This document shows, in pieces, positions 30,601-39,080 of a stretch of DNA of 64,000 bases. Source of the stretch: Demequina soli (GTDB lineage Bacteria; Actinomycetota; Actinomycetes; Actinomycetales; Demequinaceae); contig NZ_BBLZ01000008.1 in NCBI RefSeq assembly GCF_000971195.1, positions 161,747 through 225,746 on the forward strand. The letters run 5' to 3'. The notes under the pieces are model-generated. The model did not search any database, was not told where the DNA came from, and saw only the letters and a program-made list of their open reading frames with translations. The position numbers and the translations under genes were made by a program. How positions within the stretch are numbered: position 1 is the stretch's first letter; each line of letters opens with the position of its first letter.

Positions 30601-33600
30601 GGGTAGAGCGGGATCGTGATGACGTACGTCTGCCCGGGCTCGAGCACCGTCCCCGGCGGGAACGTGAAGACGATCTCGGAGCCGTCGCCCGACACCGTCT
30701 CGGTGACGTCGGCGGTGTCGGTGGGCATGGGCAGCCCGTTGGCGGGATCGGGGGCCGCGCCCGTGAGGGCGTACGTGAACTCGTCGCCGGTCGAGTCGGG
30801 GTTGAGCTGGAGCATCGGCCCGTTCGCATCGGTGGGGAGCCGGTCGGTCACCACCGGGTCGATGATCGGCCAGTCCCCGGTGTTGGTGATCGTGAGCGTG
30901 AAGTTCGTCGCGACGCCCGGCGGGATCTCGCCCGCCGGCTCCTTGTCGACGGACACCGCGGTGGTCGCGTGCTCGTACAGGACCGAGCCCGTGTCGGGCA
31001 GCGACTGCACGGTGAGGATCGGGTTGCCGCCGGTATCCGTGAGGTACGAGCTCACGATGCCGTCGATGGTGTTGGTCGAGCGGCCCGCCTCGGTCTCTCC
31101 GGGGGCCGGGTCGTTGCCGGCCATGTCGGTGGGCACCGGGCCGCCGGTGAGGAGCTCGTCGCGGCGCTGGACGATGATCGGGATCTGCTGGTTGGGAGCC
31201 TCGGAGTTCTCCCACTGGGTGCCGTCGGCCCGCGTGTAGATGATGCGGATCCCCTGGACGTCCTCGGGCGCGACGCCCGCGGGCAGCGTCGGGACGGGGC
31301 CCGGCGTGCCCTCCACCCAGTCGGCGCCCGTCACCACGACGTCGCCTCCCGCGTCGGTGAACGTGCCGCCCGTGAGCACGTCGATCTGGACCTGATCGAT
31401 CGGGTCGTCGAACGTGAACGAGGGGTCGAAGCCCACGAGCTGGTAGGCGTTCCAGAACGTCGGGTCGGTGTCGCGCACCTGGAGCATGCCGATGCGCGCG
31501 GTGCCCGTCGGGTGCGCCGTGAGCAGCATGCCGAACTGGCTCTGGTCCGGCTCGGTCTGCGAGAACCCGTCCTGCGTCCAGTCGCTGCCGTCGAGCGGGC
31601 CGAACTGCTTCTCGACCGTCAGCCCGAGGTCGAGGCCCGTGATGTCCATCGTCGCCGTGTCGTCGTCCGACGGCGGGACGGGCTGCACGTCGGGGTCGCG
31701 CCCCGCATCGTCCACGGTCGCGGTCGCGCCGTTGGGGATGGTCAGCACGTCGGGCTCGATGGGCGCCACGATGTCGGTGCCCGTGGTCCGGTTGGTCGCG
31801 CGCAGCTGGAGGTCGAAGACCAGGACCGCCTGCGCGTCCGGGGCGATGCGTCCCTCGTAGTCGATCGAGATGCCGGTGACGTCGAGCAGGTCGGCACGCG
31901 CGAGGCCGGTCACCGGCGTGACGTCGTTGGGATCGGCGTTGGACGAGACCGTGGTGGTGCCGCCGCCGGCATGCGTGAGGGTCATCGTCCACGACTCGGT
32001 CCCGGCGGGCACCTGCATGCTGACGAAGCCCGTGAGGTTGAAGAAGTCGAACGGCGTCGCCCCGGAGCCCGGGTCCTCGACCAGCAGGTGGTCGACGTAC
32101 GCCTGGGTGAGGTTGGTGGCGGTGAGGGTGACGCGGCCGGACGGGAAGTCCTCGTCCGCGACACCCGGCGGCGGGTCGCCCAGGGGGCCGCCGGTCCACT
32201 GCTTGTCCATGCCGACGTTGAGCGGCACGTCGACGATCGCGATCACGTCGGACGCGTCGTCGGTGTAGGTCTCGTCGCCGACCACGGCCGTGGCGCCCGC
32301 GTCGTCGCGGATGATCGCCTCGCCGTCCGCGGGGTCGCCCTCGTTGTACGAGTCGTGGCCCGTGACCGGGGTGCCGTCCGAGCGGCGGTCGTCGCGGATC
32401 CGGAAGTTGAGGGTGATGGGGCGCTCGTCGTCGAAGGCGCGCGCGACGCCCGAGCCGACGGGCGGCGCGGTCGGGTCGGTCGTGGTCGCGCGGGCGGAGC
32501 CCTCGACGAACACGAGCCGGACGCCGATGGTGTCGGCCTGCTCCGCCGCGGTCAGCGTGTAGCCGGGGAAGGTGCCGTCGCACGCGTCCGGGCAGGGGTC
32601 GTTGGTCGCGTCGACCCAGCCCTGACCCTCGCGGTAGAGCTGCACCTGGGACACCGCGTCCCACTGGATGAGCGGATCGGTCGCCGCGGTGATGGGGTCG
32701 ATCGAGACCAGGTCGAAGGCCTCGTAGAACGACTGCGCGATCGGCGTGCCCGCGGGGTCGGGGATGTCCGAGATGGTCATCGAGTCGACGCCGGAGACGC
32801 CGCCGGTGCCCCACAGCAGGTTGGCCTGGATCATGTCGTGGGTGCGCGCGCCGACGACCTGCTGGACGATGTCCTTGTCGACGTACTCGCCCGTGCCGCC
32901 GTTGCCGTTGCCGCCCGTGTCGGGGTCGATCGGGTTGATGGTCACGGTGTCGCACGCCTCGTCGGACAGCGCGGGGTCGGTGAGCTCCGACGTGGCCCCG
33001 GTGTTCGCGCAGTTCTCGACGGTGAGCGGCTCGTCGCCGAAGTAGTCGTCGGCGAGCTCGAAGACGATGTTGGGCTGGACCGTGGTGCCGGGCGGGAACC
33101 CGGTGGGGCTGGTCGAGTCGAAGACGAACTGCAGGCCGCCGATGTCGTCGGGCCACGGGCCGGTGTACGACCACGTGGTCGGCCCGGCGATGGGGCCCGC
33201 GAGGGTCTCCCACGAGTCGCCGTCCCAGTAGTTCACCGTGAGGGTGCTGTTCGCGAGGATCGCGACGGACGCGATCTCCGTCGGGTCGAACGTGTTCCAG
33301 AAGTCGCTCGCGACCGGGGTGTCGTCGGTCACGCTCGTCGCCGGCGGGTCCTGGACCACGATCTGGTTCGAGCCGACGGTGGTGGTGTTGTCGGGGAACG
33401 GCGTGGTCGTGGGCGCATTGGTGGTGCCGCCCGGCAGGGTCGCCACGATCCACTCGCCCGCGTTGCCGAAGATCGTGCCAGGGATGAGGTTCTTGCCCTG
33501 CTGCGCCCCGAGCAGCGCGAGGAACGTCGAGAAGTCGTCCGACGCATCGTCCGTGCCGTCGATCCCGGACGGCGACGTGCCGGTCACGTCGACCGTGTCG

Positions 33601-35090
33601 GTGTGCGGCGTGAGCTCGGCCGGGTCGTCGGGGTCGGTGCCGAGCGTGACGTTCACCGTCGCGGTCGCGTCGGGCGGGATCGTGCCGGTGAAGTCGATGG
33701 TGAAGCGCACCGGGTCGCATCCCGCCGCGGGGTCGGGCGGGATGGCGCCGTCCGCGAAGGCGGTCGGCCCCGAGGTGCCGCCCGCGGCGCACTCGTAGGT
33801 GATCGACGCCGCCGTCGCGCCGTCGGGCCACACGGGAGGCGAGGGGAAGCCCTGGAACGACATCGACGTGTCGAAGCCTGGGGTGCCCGCGGCGGGCTCG
33901 GTGAGGGACAGCGAGCCGAGGTCCTCGGTCCACGTGTTCTGCCCCGTGAGCTCGGCGTTGAAGTCGCTGCCGTGCGGCGCCTGCGCCGGGGTGACGGTCT
34001 TGCCCGCGACCACCGAGGGGACGTTGGGCAGGAGCGTGTAGGTGTCGTCATCCGTCGCCGGGGTGGAGGTGACGCCGTCGCGCGACACCGTGCTGGTCGC
34101 CGTGTTGGTCACCGGGATCGCCGTGTCGACCTCACCGTTGTCGCGCTGCTCGAGGCCCGCGCTGATGTCCACCGACGCGCCCGGCTGGATGAGGCCGCCC
34201 GTCGAGCTGGAGTACGTGACGCGGAAGCCGCCCACGTTGCTCGTGTCCGCCGGGATCTCCGTGACCGGCACCCAGGCGCCGTCGATGTAGAGCTCGAGCT
34301 CGGCGGTGTCCGCGTCGGGGGGATACGGCGTGTAGGTGAGGGAGGTGAGGGTGAAGTAGTCGAACGTGCCGCCGCCCGCCGTCGGGTCGGCCGGGTCCTG
34401 CACCACCATCTCCGTCACGCCCTCGGTCGACGTGTTCGTCGCGGTGAGCGAGAAGCTCGCGTCGGAGCCGGGCGCGGCGAGCGCGGAGGTGGGCGCGTCG
34501 AAGGCCTTGCTGATGTCGGTGGTGAGGTTGAGCGGCACGTCGGGGGTCACCGTCGCGTCGTCGGACACCGGCGGGGTCGACGGGTTCGCGACGGTGAAGG
34601 TGGCGTCGTTGACCAGCGGGACGCCGTCGGCGGAGTACGGCAGGTCCGGGTCGACCTGCGCCTGGATGGTGATCTGCGCGTTCGAGCCCGGCAGCATGCC
34701 GACGGAGCCGGTGGTGGGCTGGGTGAGGCCGCTCGTGAAGTTCACCGTGACGGTCTGTCCCGTGACGTCCGTGGTGAAGTCGCCCGCGTTGACGCCGTCG
34801 CCGGAGTAGACCACGGACACCGGCGGGACGGGGATGAGCCCGTCGGGCAGCGTGTCGACCACGGTCGCGCTCGTGCACCCGCCGCCCGGCAGCGAGTCGA
34901 TGTACGAGCACGACACGTTGATGGTGAAGGTGACGAGGTCGCCCGGTTGCACCACGTCGGAGTCGGTGGACTTGGTGATGGAGATGGTCGCGGGGTTCTC
35001 GGCCGCGGCGGGACCCGCTCCCACGAACACCGCAAGGCTCGCGAGCGCGAGGATCAGCAGCCCTGCCAGGCCCGGCCGACGTGTGCGCAA
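27699..35090 (-). CDS. Giant secreted surface protein with six DUF5979-like repeats
   Basis: The protein has about 2,463 residues. The signal peptide ends near AAA-ENP. The first 1,750 residues are a string of acidic, Thr/Asp/Pro-rich beta-sandwich domains of DUF11 type (for example ISKAFDAPTSALAAPGSDA and ATTAVSVDKEPAGEIPPG). Six DUF5979-like domains follow (about 1760-2415), each with a cysteine pair and a C-V-T-E-T signature, arranged as two A-B-C triplets. The end is a glycine stalk, a sorting-like LSMTG, a hydrophobic helix and RRRRGQGG, so it is probably wall-anchored although the motif is not canonical LPXTG. The TTG start at 35090 is chosen because GGGGAGGGG lies seven bases upstream and the promoter at 35140-35168 excludes the GTG at 35141. 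It is likely an adhesin or envelope stalk. Confidence 0.85.
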   Translation of the reverse strand: MRTRRPGLAGLLILALASLAVFVGAGPAAAENPATISITKSTDSDVVQPGDLVTFTINVSCSYIDSLPGGGCTSATVVDTLPDGLIPVPPVSVVYSGDGVNAGDFTTDVTGQTVTVNFTSGLTQPTTGSVGMLPGSNAQITIQAQVDPDLPYSADGVPLVNDATFTVANPSTPPVSDDATVTPDVPLNLTTDISKAFDAPTSALAAPGSDASFSLTATNTSTEGVTEMVVQDPADPTAGGGTFDYFTLTSLTYTPYPPDADTAELELYIDGAWVPVTEIPADTSNVGGFRVTYSSSTGGLIQPGASVDISAGLEQRDNGEVDTAIPVTNTATSTVSRDGVTSTPATDDDTYTLLPNVPSVVAGKTVTPAQAPHGSDFNAELTGQNTWTEDLGSLSLTEPAAGTPGFDTSMSFQGFPSPPVWPDGATAASITYECAAGGTSGPTAFADGAIPPDPAAGCDPVRFTIDFTGTIPPDATATVNVTLGTDPDDPAELTPHTDTVDVTGTSPSGIDGTDDASDDFSTFLALLGAQQGKNLIPGTIFGNAGEWIVATLPGGTTNAPTTTPFPDNTTTVGSNQIVVQDPPATSVTDDTPVASDFWNTFDPTEIASVAILANSTLTVNYWDGDSWETLAGPIAGPTTWSYTGPWPDDIGGLQFVFDSTSPTGFPPGTTVQPNIVFELADDYFGDEPLTVENCANTGATSELTDPALSDEACDTVTINPIDPDTGGNGNGGTGEYVDKDIVQQVVGARTHDMIQANLLWGTGGVSGVDSMTISDIPDPAGTPIAQSFYEAFDLVSIDPITAATDPLIQWDAVSQVQLYREGQGWVDATNDPCPDACDGTFPGYTLTAAEQADTIGVRLVFVEGSARATTTDPTAPPVGSGVARAFDDERPITLNFRIRDDRRSDGTPVTGHDSYNEGDPADGEAIIRDDAGATAVVGDETYTDDASDVIAIVDVPLNVGMDKQWTGGPLGDPPPGVADEDFPSGRVTLTATNLTQAYVDHLLVEDPGSGATPFDFFNLTGFVSMQVPAGTESWTMTLTHAGGGTTTVSSNADPNDVTPVTGLARADLLDVTGISIDYEGRIAPDAQAVLVFDLQLRATNRTTGTDIVAPIEPDVLTIPNGATATVDDAGRDPDVQPVPPSDDDTATMDITGLDLGLTVEKQFGPLDGSDWTQDGFSQTEPDQSQFGMLLTAHPTGTARIGMLQVRDTDPTFWNAYQLVGFDPSFTFDDPIDQVQIDVLTGGTFTDAGGDVVVTGADWVEGTPGPVPTLPAGVAPEDVQGIRIIYTRADGTQWENSEAPNQQIPIIVQRRDELLTGGPVPTDMAGNDPAPGETEAGRSTNTIDGIVSSYLTDTGGNPILTVQSLPDTGSVLYEHATTAVSVDKEPAGEIPPGVATNFTLTITNTGDWPIIDPVVTDRLPTDANGPMLQLNPDSTGDEFTYALTGAAPDPANGLPMPTDTADVTETVSGDGSEIVFTFPPGTVLEPGQTYVITIPLYPRPGVAANVPMTNSFGIVGERPFDECDGTLDEATGECQADTTVDLGFAGALRSAKRVKADDDSLGVQPVAPGIDCTPLEDGFYPVGCVPITAPGGTETWRLVLQNTGTVSLDHVVAVDVLPTPGDTGAIVDQGRGSEWTPLLVDALAAYDGPAATVTVYGTTDSPPCTDDLTPQTPCPDGAWTPIGDIADLSTVTALKYDVVFDEPLAPGATINIDFQTQTPALSETPGADTIAWNTVATGATTSEGNDLLPVEGNQVGVALATGPIELLKETTGDGAIFAPDQVSGHVTCTSLGETVYDEDVTLPVGEVVTVEDLPYGAECTLTETGAGETSSTVTTGTVGRPDDAVPGRVTLTNTYDLAGLEVTKAVDSDAVDQDGNPIEYGPFTVQVTCTFLGEEVWGTGYDADTPMEATLSDGDTFAVEGLPAGAECTVTETDASGAAGTTVTTTAGDGDPAVTVGDSGTLTLAPDGVGDGNTALVTNTYAVGGLEIDKQVTGPGADFIDTTFVFSVRCTLDQSGGEVVTWDGEVQIAYPDASSVTVDNIAAGSTCVVTETDDGDADGTTLDPADGTVTIGADDTVTVTATNDYQQGRLAIRKRITGAGHDFAPDAFDVSVVCTLDGETVFEGGYTLSQANGYGVTINDEIPYGASCEVTEAESGATSTTVVPGAAIVGQDDEVFVTNTYDLASLDVTKTVDTDALDAGGSVPDLGPFGFRVDCTFLGEDVYAEGYGPGQPMVGQVFAGETWSLTGLPAGAECVVTETDDAGAVDTSVASTAGDVTSFTYSTAGDVVLVPEGTGDNTVAFTNSFDVGSLAIEKTVTGPGADANGAGPFIFSVSCTLDQPGGSLVTWAGNVTLGGSMPLSTTIDTIVAGSECVVTETDAGGADRVTVSPSNGTEGSATVTVGAGGTVTVSAQNWFAAPPTGGGGGGGILSMTGFGGWAPLGLAGLLLLAGVAVLVVRRRRGQGG
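27846..29810 (-). repeat. Two consecutive three-domain repeats (A-B-C twice)
   Basis: The six DUF5979-like domains read A1-B1-C1 (29810-28836) then A2-B2-C2 (28835-27846). B1 and B2 share LEVTK/LDVTK, GPF, CTFLGE and LPAGAEC. C1 and C2 share the VTGPGAD segment, SVRCTLDQ/SVSCTLDQ and VTETD plus a TVTVTATN/TVTVSAQN ending. A1 and A2 share GETV, PYGA and TSSTV/TSTTV. Like domains match each other better than their neighbours, showing duplication of a block of about 980 bp. Confidence 0.7.
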
Positions 35091-35139
35091 GACGACGCCC
35101 CTCCCCTTCGGCCCCGTCCTCAGCGCGGCCCGTTTTGTC

Positions 35140-35168
35140 ACGCTAACCCCATCTGTCACATTTGTCAG
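35140..35168 (-). promoter_or_regulatory. Promoter of the giant surface protein gene
   Basis: On the minus strand CTGACA (35163-35168), a 17-bp spacer and TAGCGT (35140-35145) form a good promoter. Three TGTCA pentamers on the plus strand (35137-35141, 35155-35159 and 35163-35167) overlap it and might be activator contacts. Confidence 0.6.
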
Positions 35169-35211
35169 TGGGAAGCCGGTTGGTCCGCATGGCCGTCTTC
35201 CAGGTGGGACG

Positions 35212-36492
35212 ATGGCGGGCGTGCTCGACAACTACCGCGGGATCCTGTCCCACCCCGGCGCCAAGGCCTTCGTCGCGGCCGGCCTGCTGGCCCGCCTGCC
35301 GATGTCGATGTTCAACATCTCGGTGATCCTCATGGTCCAGCTGCAGTACGAGAGCTACGCCATGGCGGGCCGCGTCGCGGCCGTCGGCACGCTCGTGTGG
35401 GCCGCCCAGACGGTTCCCACGGCGCGGCTCGTGGACCGGCTCGGCCAGCGCGCGGCGATGATCCCGCTGACGGCCGTGTTCGTGCTGGGCGCGGCGATGG
35501 CCGTGGTCACCGCGATGTCCCGCGGCCCGGAGTGGCTGCTGTGGGTCTCGGTCGCGATCGCCTCTGTCCAGGGGCCGCTCGGCTCGCTCACGCGCGCCCG
35601 CTGGTCCCACCTGCTCGAGTCCGACCGCGACATCCACACCGCGTTCTCGCTCGAGGGCGCGCTGGACGAGGTGCTGTTCGTGTCCGGTCCGGCGCTCGCG
35701 ACCGTGCTCGCGACCCTCGTGTGGCCCCCGCTGGGCGTGGTCGTGTGCATGACCGCCCTGGTGATCGGCATGACCATCCTGCTCGCGCAGACGGCGACGC
35801 AGCCGGCGCCGCGCACGGGCGACGAGGGCGGCCACCTGGGCTTCCGCCTGCCCGCCGCGGTGATCGCGATGGCGCTCGTGTCCGTGGGCATCGGCGCGAT
35901 GTTCGGCGGCTTCGACATCTCGGTGATCGCGTTCGCGGACGAGGCCGGCCGCCAGGGCCTGTCGGGCGTGGTGCTCGCGTTCGTGTCGGGCGGCTCGCTC
36001 GTGGGCGGCCTCCTGTACGGCGCGCGGCACTGGCGCACGCCGCTGTGGAAGCGCACGGTGCTCACCGCGCTGCTCATGACGCTCAGCTTCGTCGCGCTCG
36101 CGTTCTCGCCGAACCTCCTGGTGCTCGCGGCACTCGGGGTGCTCGCGGGCCTCACGATCGCCCCGACGATGACCAACGCCGACACGGTGGTGCAGCGCGT
36201 GGTGCGCCGCGACCAGATCACCGAGGGCATGGCGTGGCTGCGTATCGGCATGGGCATCGGGGTGGCCTTCGGCGCGTGGGTCGCCGGCGGCCTCATCGAG
36301 TCCGGCGGCGCGCACGCGGGCCTGGGCATGTCGGCCGCGGGCGCGGGCCTCGCGCTCGTGCTGGTGCTCGCGAGCGCGGGCGTGCTGCGGCGCGGCACCG
36401 AGCGCGGCGACGCCGAGCAGCTGGACGATGCGCGGCCCCCGTCGGAGCGCGAGGAGGCCGTCGAGCAGCCCCCGCTCCCGCCGCACGTCTGA
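35212..36492 (+). CDS. MFS transporter (paralogue of the gene at 54339)
   Basis: The 426-residue membrane protein has about 11-12 hydrophobic segments. The N-terminus NYRGILSHPGAKAF, the TRARWSHLL loop, TAFSLEGALDEVLFVSGPALAT and the IAPTMTNADT segment recur in the second transporter at 54339, so the two are paralogues. The TAFSLEsAldEvlFv motif suggests the actinobacterial efflux-type MFS group; the substrate is unknown. ATG at 35212 has AGGTGGGA upstream; GTG at 35221 is an alternative that aligns better with the paralogue. An acidic C-terminal tail contains one copy of the iterated motif. Confidence 0.85.
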   Translation: MAGVLDNYRGILSHPGAKAFVAAGLLARLPMSMFNISVILMVQLQYESYAMAGRVAAVGTLVWAAQTVPTARLVDRLGQRAAMIPLTAVFVLGAAMAVVTAMSRGPEWLLWVSVAIASVQGPLGSLTRARWSHLLESDRDIHTAFSLEGALDEVLFVSGPALATVLATLVWPPLGVVVCMTALVIGMTILLAQTATQPAPRTGDEGGHLGFRLPAAVIAMALVSVGIGAMFGGFDISVIAFADEAGRQGLSGVVLAFVSGGSLVGGLLYGARHWRTPLWKRTVLTALLMTLSFVALAFSPNLLVLAALGVLAGLTIAPTMTNADTVVQRVVRRDQITEGMAWLRIGMGIGVAFGAWVAGGLIESGGAHAGLGMSAAGAGLALVLVLASAGVLRRGTERGDAEQLDDARPPSEREEAVEQPPLPPHV

Positions 36493-36519
36493 GCGGTCTT
36501 CCAGGAGTTTCCCGGAGGT

Positions 36520-36535
36520 GGGGACCTAGGTCCCC
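36520..36535. promoter_or_regulatory. DosR-like 16-bp palindrome
   Basis: GGGGACCTAGGTCCCC is a perfect palindrome. The DosR/DevR dormancy regulon consensus has half-sites GGGACT and AGTCCC two bases apart; here GGGACC-TA-GGTCCC keeps the spacing with one symmetrical change. It lies 28 bases after the MFS stop and ahead of the structured leader before vanZ. It could instead be a terminator stem. Confidence 0.45.
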
Positions 36536-36578
36536 TCCGCATCGTCCCGACGGCCGATACCTTTTCAACACAAGGTCG

Positions 36579-36648
36579 TTGGATGGCATCGCAGCCATCC
36601 GAACAATCGTGGCTCGGGCGTCCATCCGGGGACTTGGCCGCCCGAGCC
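36579..36648 (+). other. Two stem-loops in the vanZ upstream region
   Basis: GGATGGC (36581-36587) pairs with GCCATCC (36594-36600), extended by a GU and a UA pair. A second, 10-bp stem GGCTCGGGCG (36611-36620) pairs with its complement (36639-36648). Both are perfect in their cores. A possible -10 TACCTT lies at about 36558-36563. No known riboswitch or small-RNA family is recognised. Confidence 0.4.
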
Positions 36649-36751
36649 GCACCCCATTCCGTGCGCCGGTGCCCCGCTCCCTCCCCTGGGGCGCCGGCGC
36701 CGGATTCATGTCCGGGCCGCCCGCGCCCGCCGCCCCGCCTACTGTGGCGCC

Positions 36752-37882
36752 ATGGGGCCCGACCTGCGCATCGACACCGCCATCACCGCGCTGCTCACCG
36801 TCGCCGTCCTGCCCCTCGCCGCCCTGCCCGCGCTCGGCATCGTGGTCCGCCGCTACGGGCGGCTGCCGGCCTGGCCCCTGCTCGCTGCGCTGGGGCTGCT
36901 CGCCTCCGCGGCCGCGCTCGCGGCGTTCACGGTGTTCCCGCTCCCGCGTCCCGGGCAGGTCGACTGCGCGGGGATGACGATGACGTCGCGCTGGCAGCTC
37001 GTGCCGTTCGCCTCGATCCTGCCGTCGCTCGCGAGCGCCTTCCGCGACGGGGGCGCCGGGCTCGCCGGCTACGCGTTCCTCCAGACCCCGCTCAACGTCC
37101 TGCTGTTCGCGCCGTTCGGGTTCTTCCTCCACCAGGTCACGCGGTGGCGCCCCGCCGCCGTCACGCTCGCCGCCGCGGGCACGTCGGCGCTGATCGAGAT
37201 CACGCAGGGCACCGGCGTCTTCGGGATCTACCCGTGCCCGTACCGGCAGCTCGACGTCGACGACGTCGTGCTCAACGCCGCCGGCGGCGCGCTGGGCGCG
37301 CTGCTTTCGGTGGCGTTCGCGCGCACCGCCCTCGCGAACCCGGCGCCCGCGCCCGGCACCTCCCCGCCGGGCGCGCCGCGGCGCGCCCTCGCGCTCGCCG
37401 TCGACCTCGCGCTCGTCGCGACGGCCACCTTCGCCGCGGCCGCCGCCGCGACCGCCGTGCTGGTGCCGGGCCACGGCGTCGACGCCGCGCAGGCCCTCGT
37501 CGAGTCGCCCGGAGTCGCGGTCGCGATCGACGTGGGCGCCGCCGCGCTCGTGGTGCTGCTGCCGTCGGTCCTTCGCCGCGACCGGGCCACCCCCGGCGAG
37601 CTGCTCCTGGACCTCGCGCCCGTCGACGCGGAGGACGGGACGGCGCCCGAGCGCCGGCGCATGGTGGCCCGCTGGGCGGTGCGGTGGCTCCCATGGGCGC
37701 TGTTCCCGTCGCTGCTGCCCGCGGTGCTGGTGGCGGAGCTGCTCACCGTGATCGCGCGCCGCGACGGCCGCTCGCTCAGCGGGCTCGCGGCGGGCACGGC
37801 CACGGCGACGCGTCCGGCGATCCGGGCGTCGCGCATCGTCCCGCGGGACGATGCGGTGGCCGCCGAGCCCGAGCAGGCGTGA
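36752..37882 (+). CDS. VanZ-like/RDD fusion membrane protein
   Basis: The 376-residue protein has an N-terminal VanZ-like half with about five membrane helices and the motifs LNVLLFAPFGFF, SALIEITQG and RQLDVDDVVLNAAGG. The C-terminal half has further helices and an RDD-like layout (ATPGELLLDLAPVDAEDG and RRRMVARWAVRWLPW). VanZ proteins affect lipoglycopeptide susceptibility and RDD proteins are small transporters; the fused function is unknown. TACTGT (36740-36745) exactly six bases before the ATG indicates a leaderless start. The non-conserved tail carries two head-to-head copies of the iterated motif. Confidence 0.85.
   Translation: MGPDLRIDTAITALLTVAVLPLAALPALGIVVRRYGRLPAWPLLAALGLLASAAALAAFTVFPLPRPGQVDCAGMTMTSRWQLVPFASILPSLASAFRDGGAGLAGYAFLQTPLNVLLFAPFGFFLHQVTRWRPAAVTLAAAGTSALIEITQGTGVFGIYPCPYRQLDVDDVVLNAAGGALGALLSVAFARTALANPAPAPGTSPPGAPRRALALAVDLALVATATFAAAAAATAVLVPGHGVDAAQALVESPGVAVAIDVGAAALVVLLPSVLRRDRATPGELLLDLAPVDAEDGTAPERRRMVARWAVRWLPWALFPSLLPAVLVAELLTVIARRDGRSLSGLAAGTATATRPAIRASRIVPRDDAVAAEPEQA
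37831..37855. repeat. Perfect 24-bp palindrome made of two iterated-motif copies
   Basis: CGCATCGTCC (37832-37841) and GGACGATGCG (37846-37855) face each other across CGCG, giving a perfect 24-bp palindrome from 37832 to 37855. It lies in the last codons of the VanZ-RDD gene, encoding RIVPRDDA. This is the only head-to-head pair in the window. Confidence 0.85.
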
Positions 37883-37895
37883 GGGCCGCGGCGCG

Positions 37896-39080
37896 TCAGG
37901 CGGGAGGACGCGCCGGCAGCGACACCCGCACGCTGAGCCCGCCGTCGCGACCGGGCCACGCGTCGACCACGCCCTCGTGCACCTGCGCGACGCGCGCGAC
38001 GATGGGCAGGCCCAGCCCGTGCCCCGCGACCTCGGAGCGCTGGTCGCCGCGGGAGAAGCGCTCGAACAGCGCGGGGATGCCGTCCGCCGCGATGACCGGA
38101 CCGGAGTTCGCGACCTCGACGAGCGCGCGGCCCGCCTCGCGCCACACGCGGACGCGCACCCAGCCTCCCTCGGCGACGTTGTAGCGCAGCGCGTTGTCGA
38201 CGAGGTTCGCGACGAGCCGCTCGAGCAGCACCGGGTCCCCCTCGACGGGGGAGTCGTCGATGTCGAGGTCGAGCGCGATGCCGGCCTCGGTGGCGCGCGT
38301 CGACGCCGACGACACGACCTCGGCGGCGATGTCCGCGAGGTCCACGCCCTCACGCGTGTGGATGACGTCGTCGGCGCGGGCGAGCGTGAGCAGGCTCGTC
38401 ATGAGGGAGTCGGCCCGGCCTACCTGCTGCTCGACCTCCTCCGCGAGCGCGCGCGCCTGACGCGACGGCCGGGGCGACGTGAGCACGTTGTCGGCGGAGG
38501 CGCGCAGCACCGCGAGCGGGGTGCGCAGCTCGTGCGAGGCGTCGGCGGCGAAGCGCTGGCGCGCGTCGAAGGCGGACTCGAGCCGCGCGAGCATCCCGTT
38601 GAACGCGCGCCGCAGGCGCCCGAACTCGTCGTCGGGGCCGTCCTCGGGCAGCCGCCGGTCGAGCGTCCGCTCCGACAGCCCGCTCGCGGCGCGGGAGATC
38701 TCGTCGATGGGCCGCAGCACGCGGCCCGCGAGCCACCACGCCAGCCCGACGGCGATGAGCGCGGACAGCGCGAACGCGAGCAGCGAGCGCGTGAGCAGGT
38801 CCGACAGCACCCGGTCGCGCACCTGCGCGGCGATGCCGTCGAGGACCCGGGCCACCGCGTCGTCCCGGGCGCCGCCCGGCGGCCGCGCGCCCGGCTCGGG
38901 CAGCTGGATGCCTTGCTCGGCGAGCGCCTTCTCAAGCAGCTCCTGCCGCTCCGCCTGCTGCGCCTCGGGGGTGGTCGCGCTCGCCACGAACAGGTAGGCG
39001 GTGGTGACGAGCACCCCCGCGAGCACCACGAACAGGAGCGCGAACAGCGCCGTGAGCTTGGTGCGGATGGTCAGCCTCAC
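37896..39080 (-). CDS. Sensor histidine kinase (OmpR-type partner)
   Basis: The 394-residue kinase has TM1 at 10-30, a short extracytoplasmic loop rich in Pro and Gln (about 32-85), TM2 at 95-115 and HAMP. H183 lies in DASHELRTPLAVLR, and the HATPase has an N box (NLVDNALRYN), a degraded G1 box (VEVANSGPVI) and GHGLGLPIV. The GTG start overlaps the regulator stop by four bases. The small sensor loop suggests membrane or envelope stress. Confidence 0.93.
   Translation of the reverse strand: MRLTIRTKLTALFALLFVVLAGVLVTTAYLFVASATTPEAQQAERQELLEKALAEQGIQLPEPGARPPGGARDDAVARVLDGIAAQVRDRVLSDLLTRSLLAFALSALIAVGLAWWLAGRVLRPIDEISRAASGLSERTLDRRLPEDGPDDEFGRLRRAFNGMLARLESAFDARQRFAADASHELRTPLAVLRASADNVLTSPRPSRQARALAEEVEQQVGRADSLMTSLLTLARADDVIHTREGVDLADIAAEVVSSASTRATEAGIALDLDIDDSPVEGDPVLLERLVANLVDNALRYNVAEGGWVRVRVWREAGRALVEVANSGPVIAADGIPALFERFSRGDQRSEVAGHGLGLPIVARVAQVHEGVVDAWPGRDGGLSVRVSLPARPPA

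Noticed and set aside
27699..35231. The longer frame of the giant protein starting at 35231
   Set aside because: The promoter at 35140-35168 lies inside that extension, and the TTG at 35090 has a strong ribosome site and a clean signal peptide.
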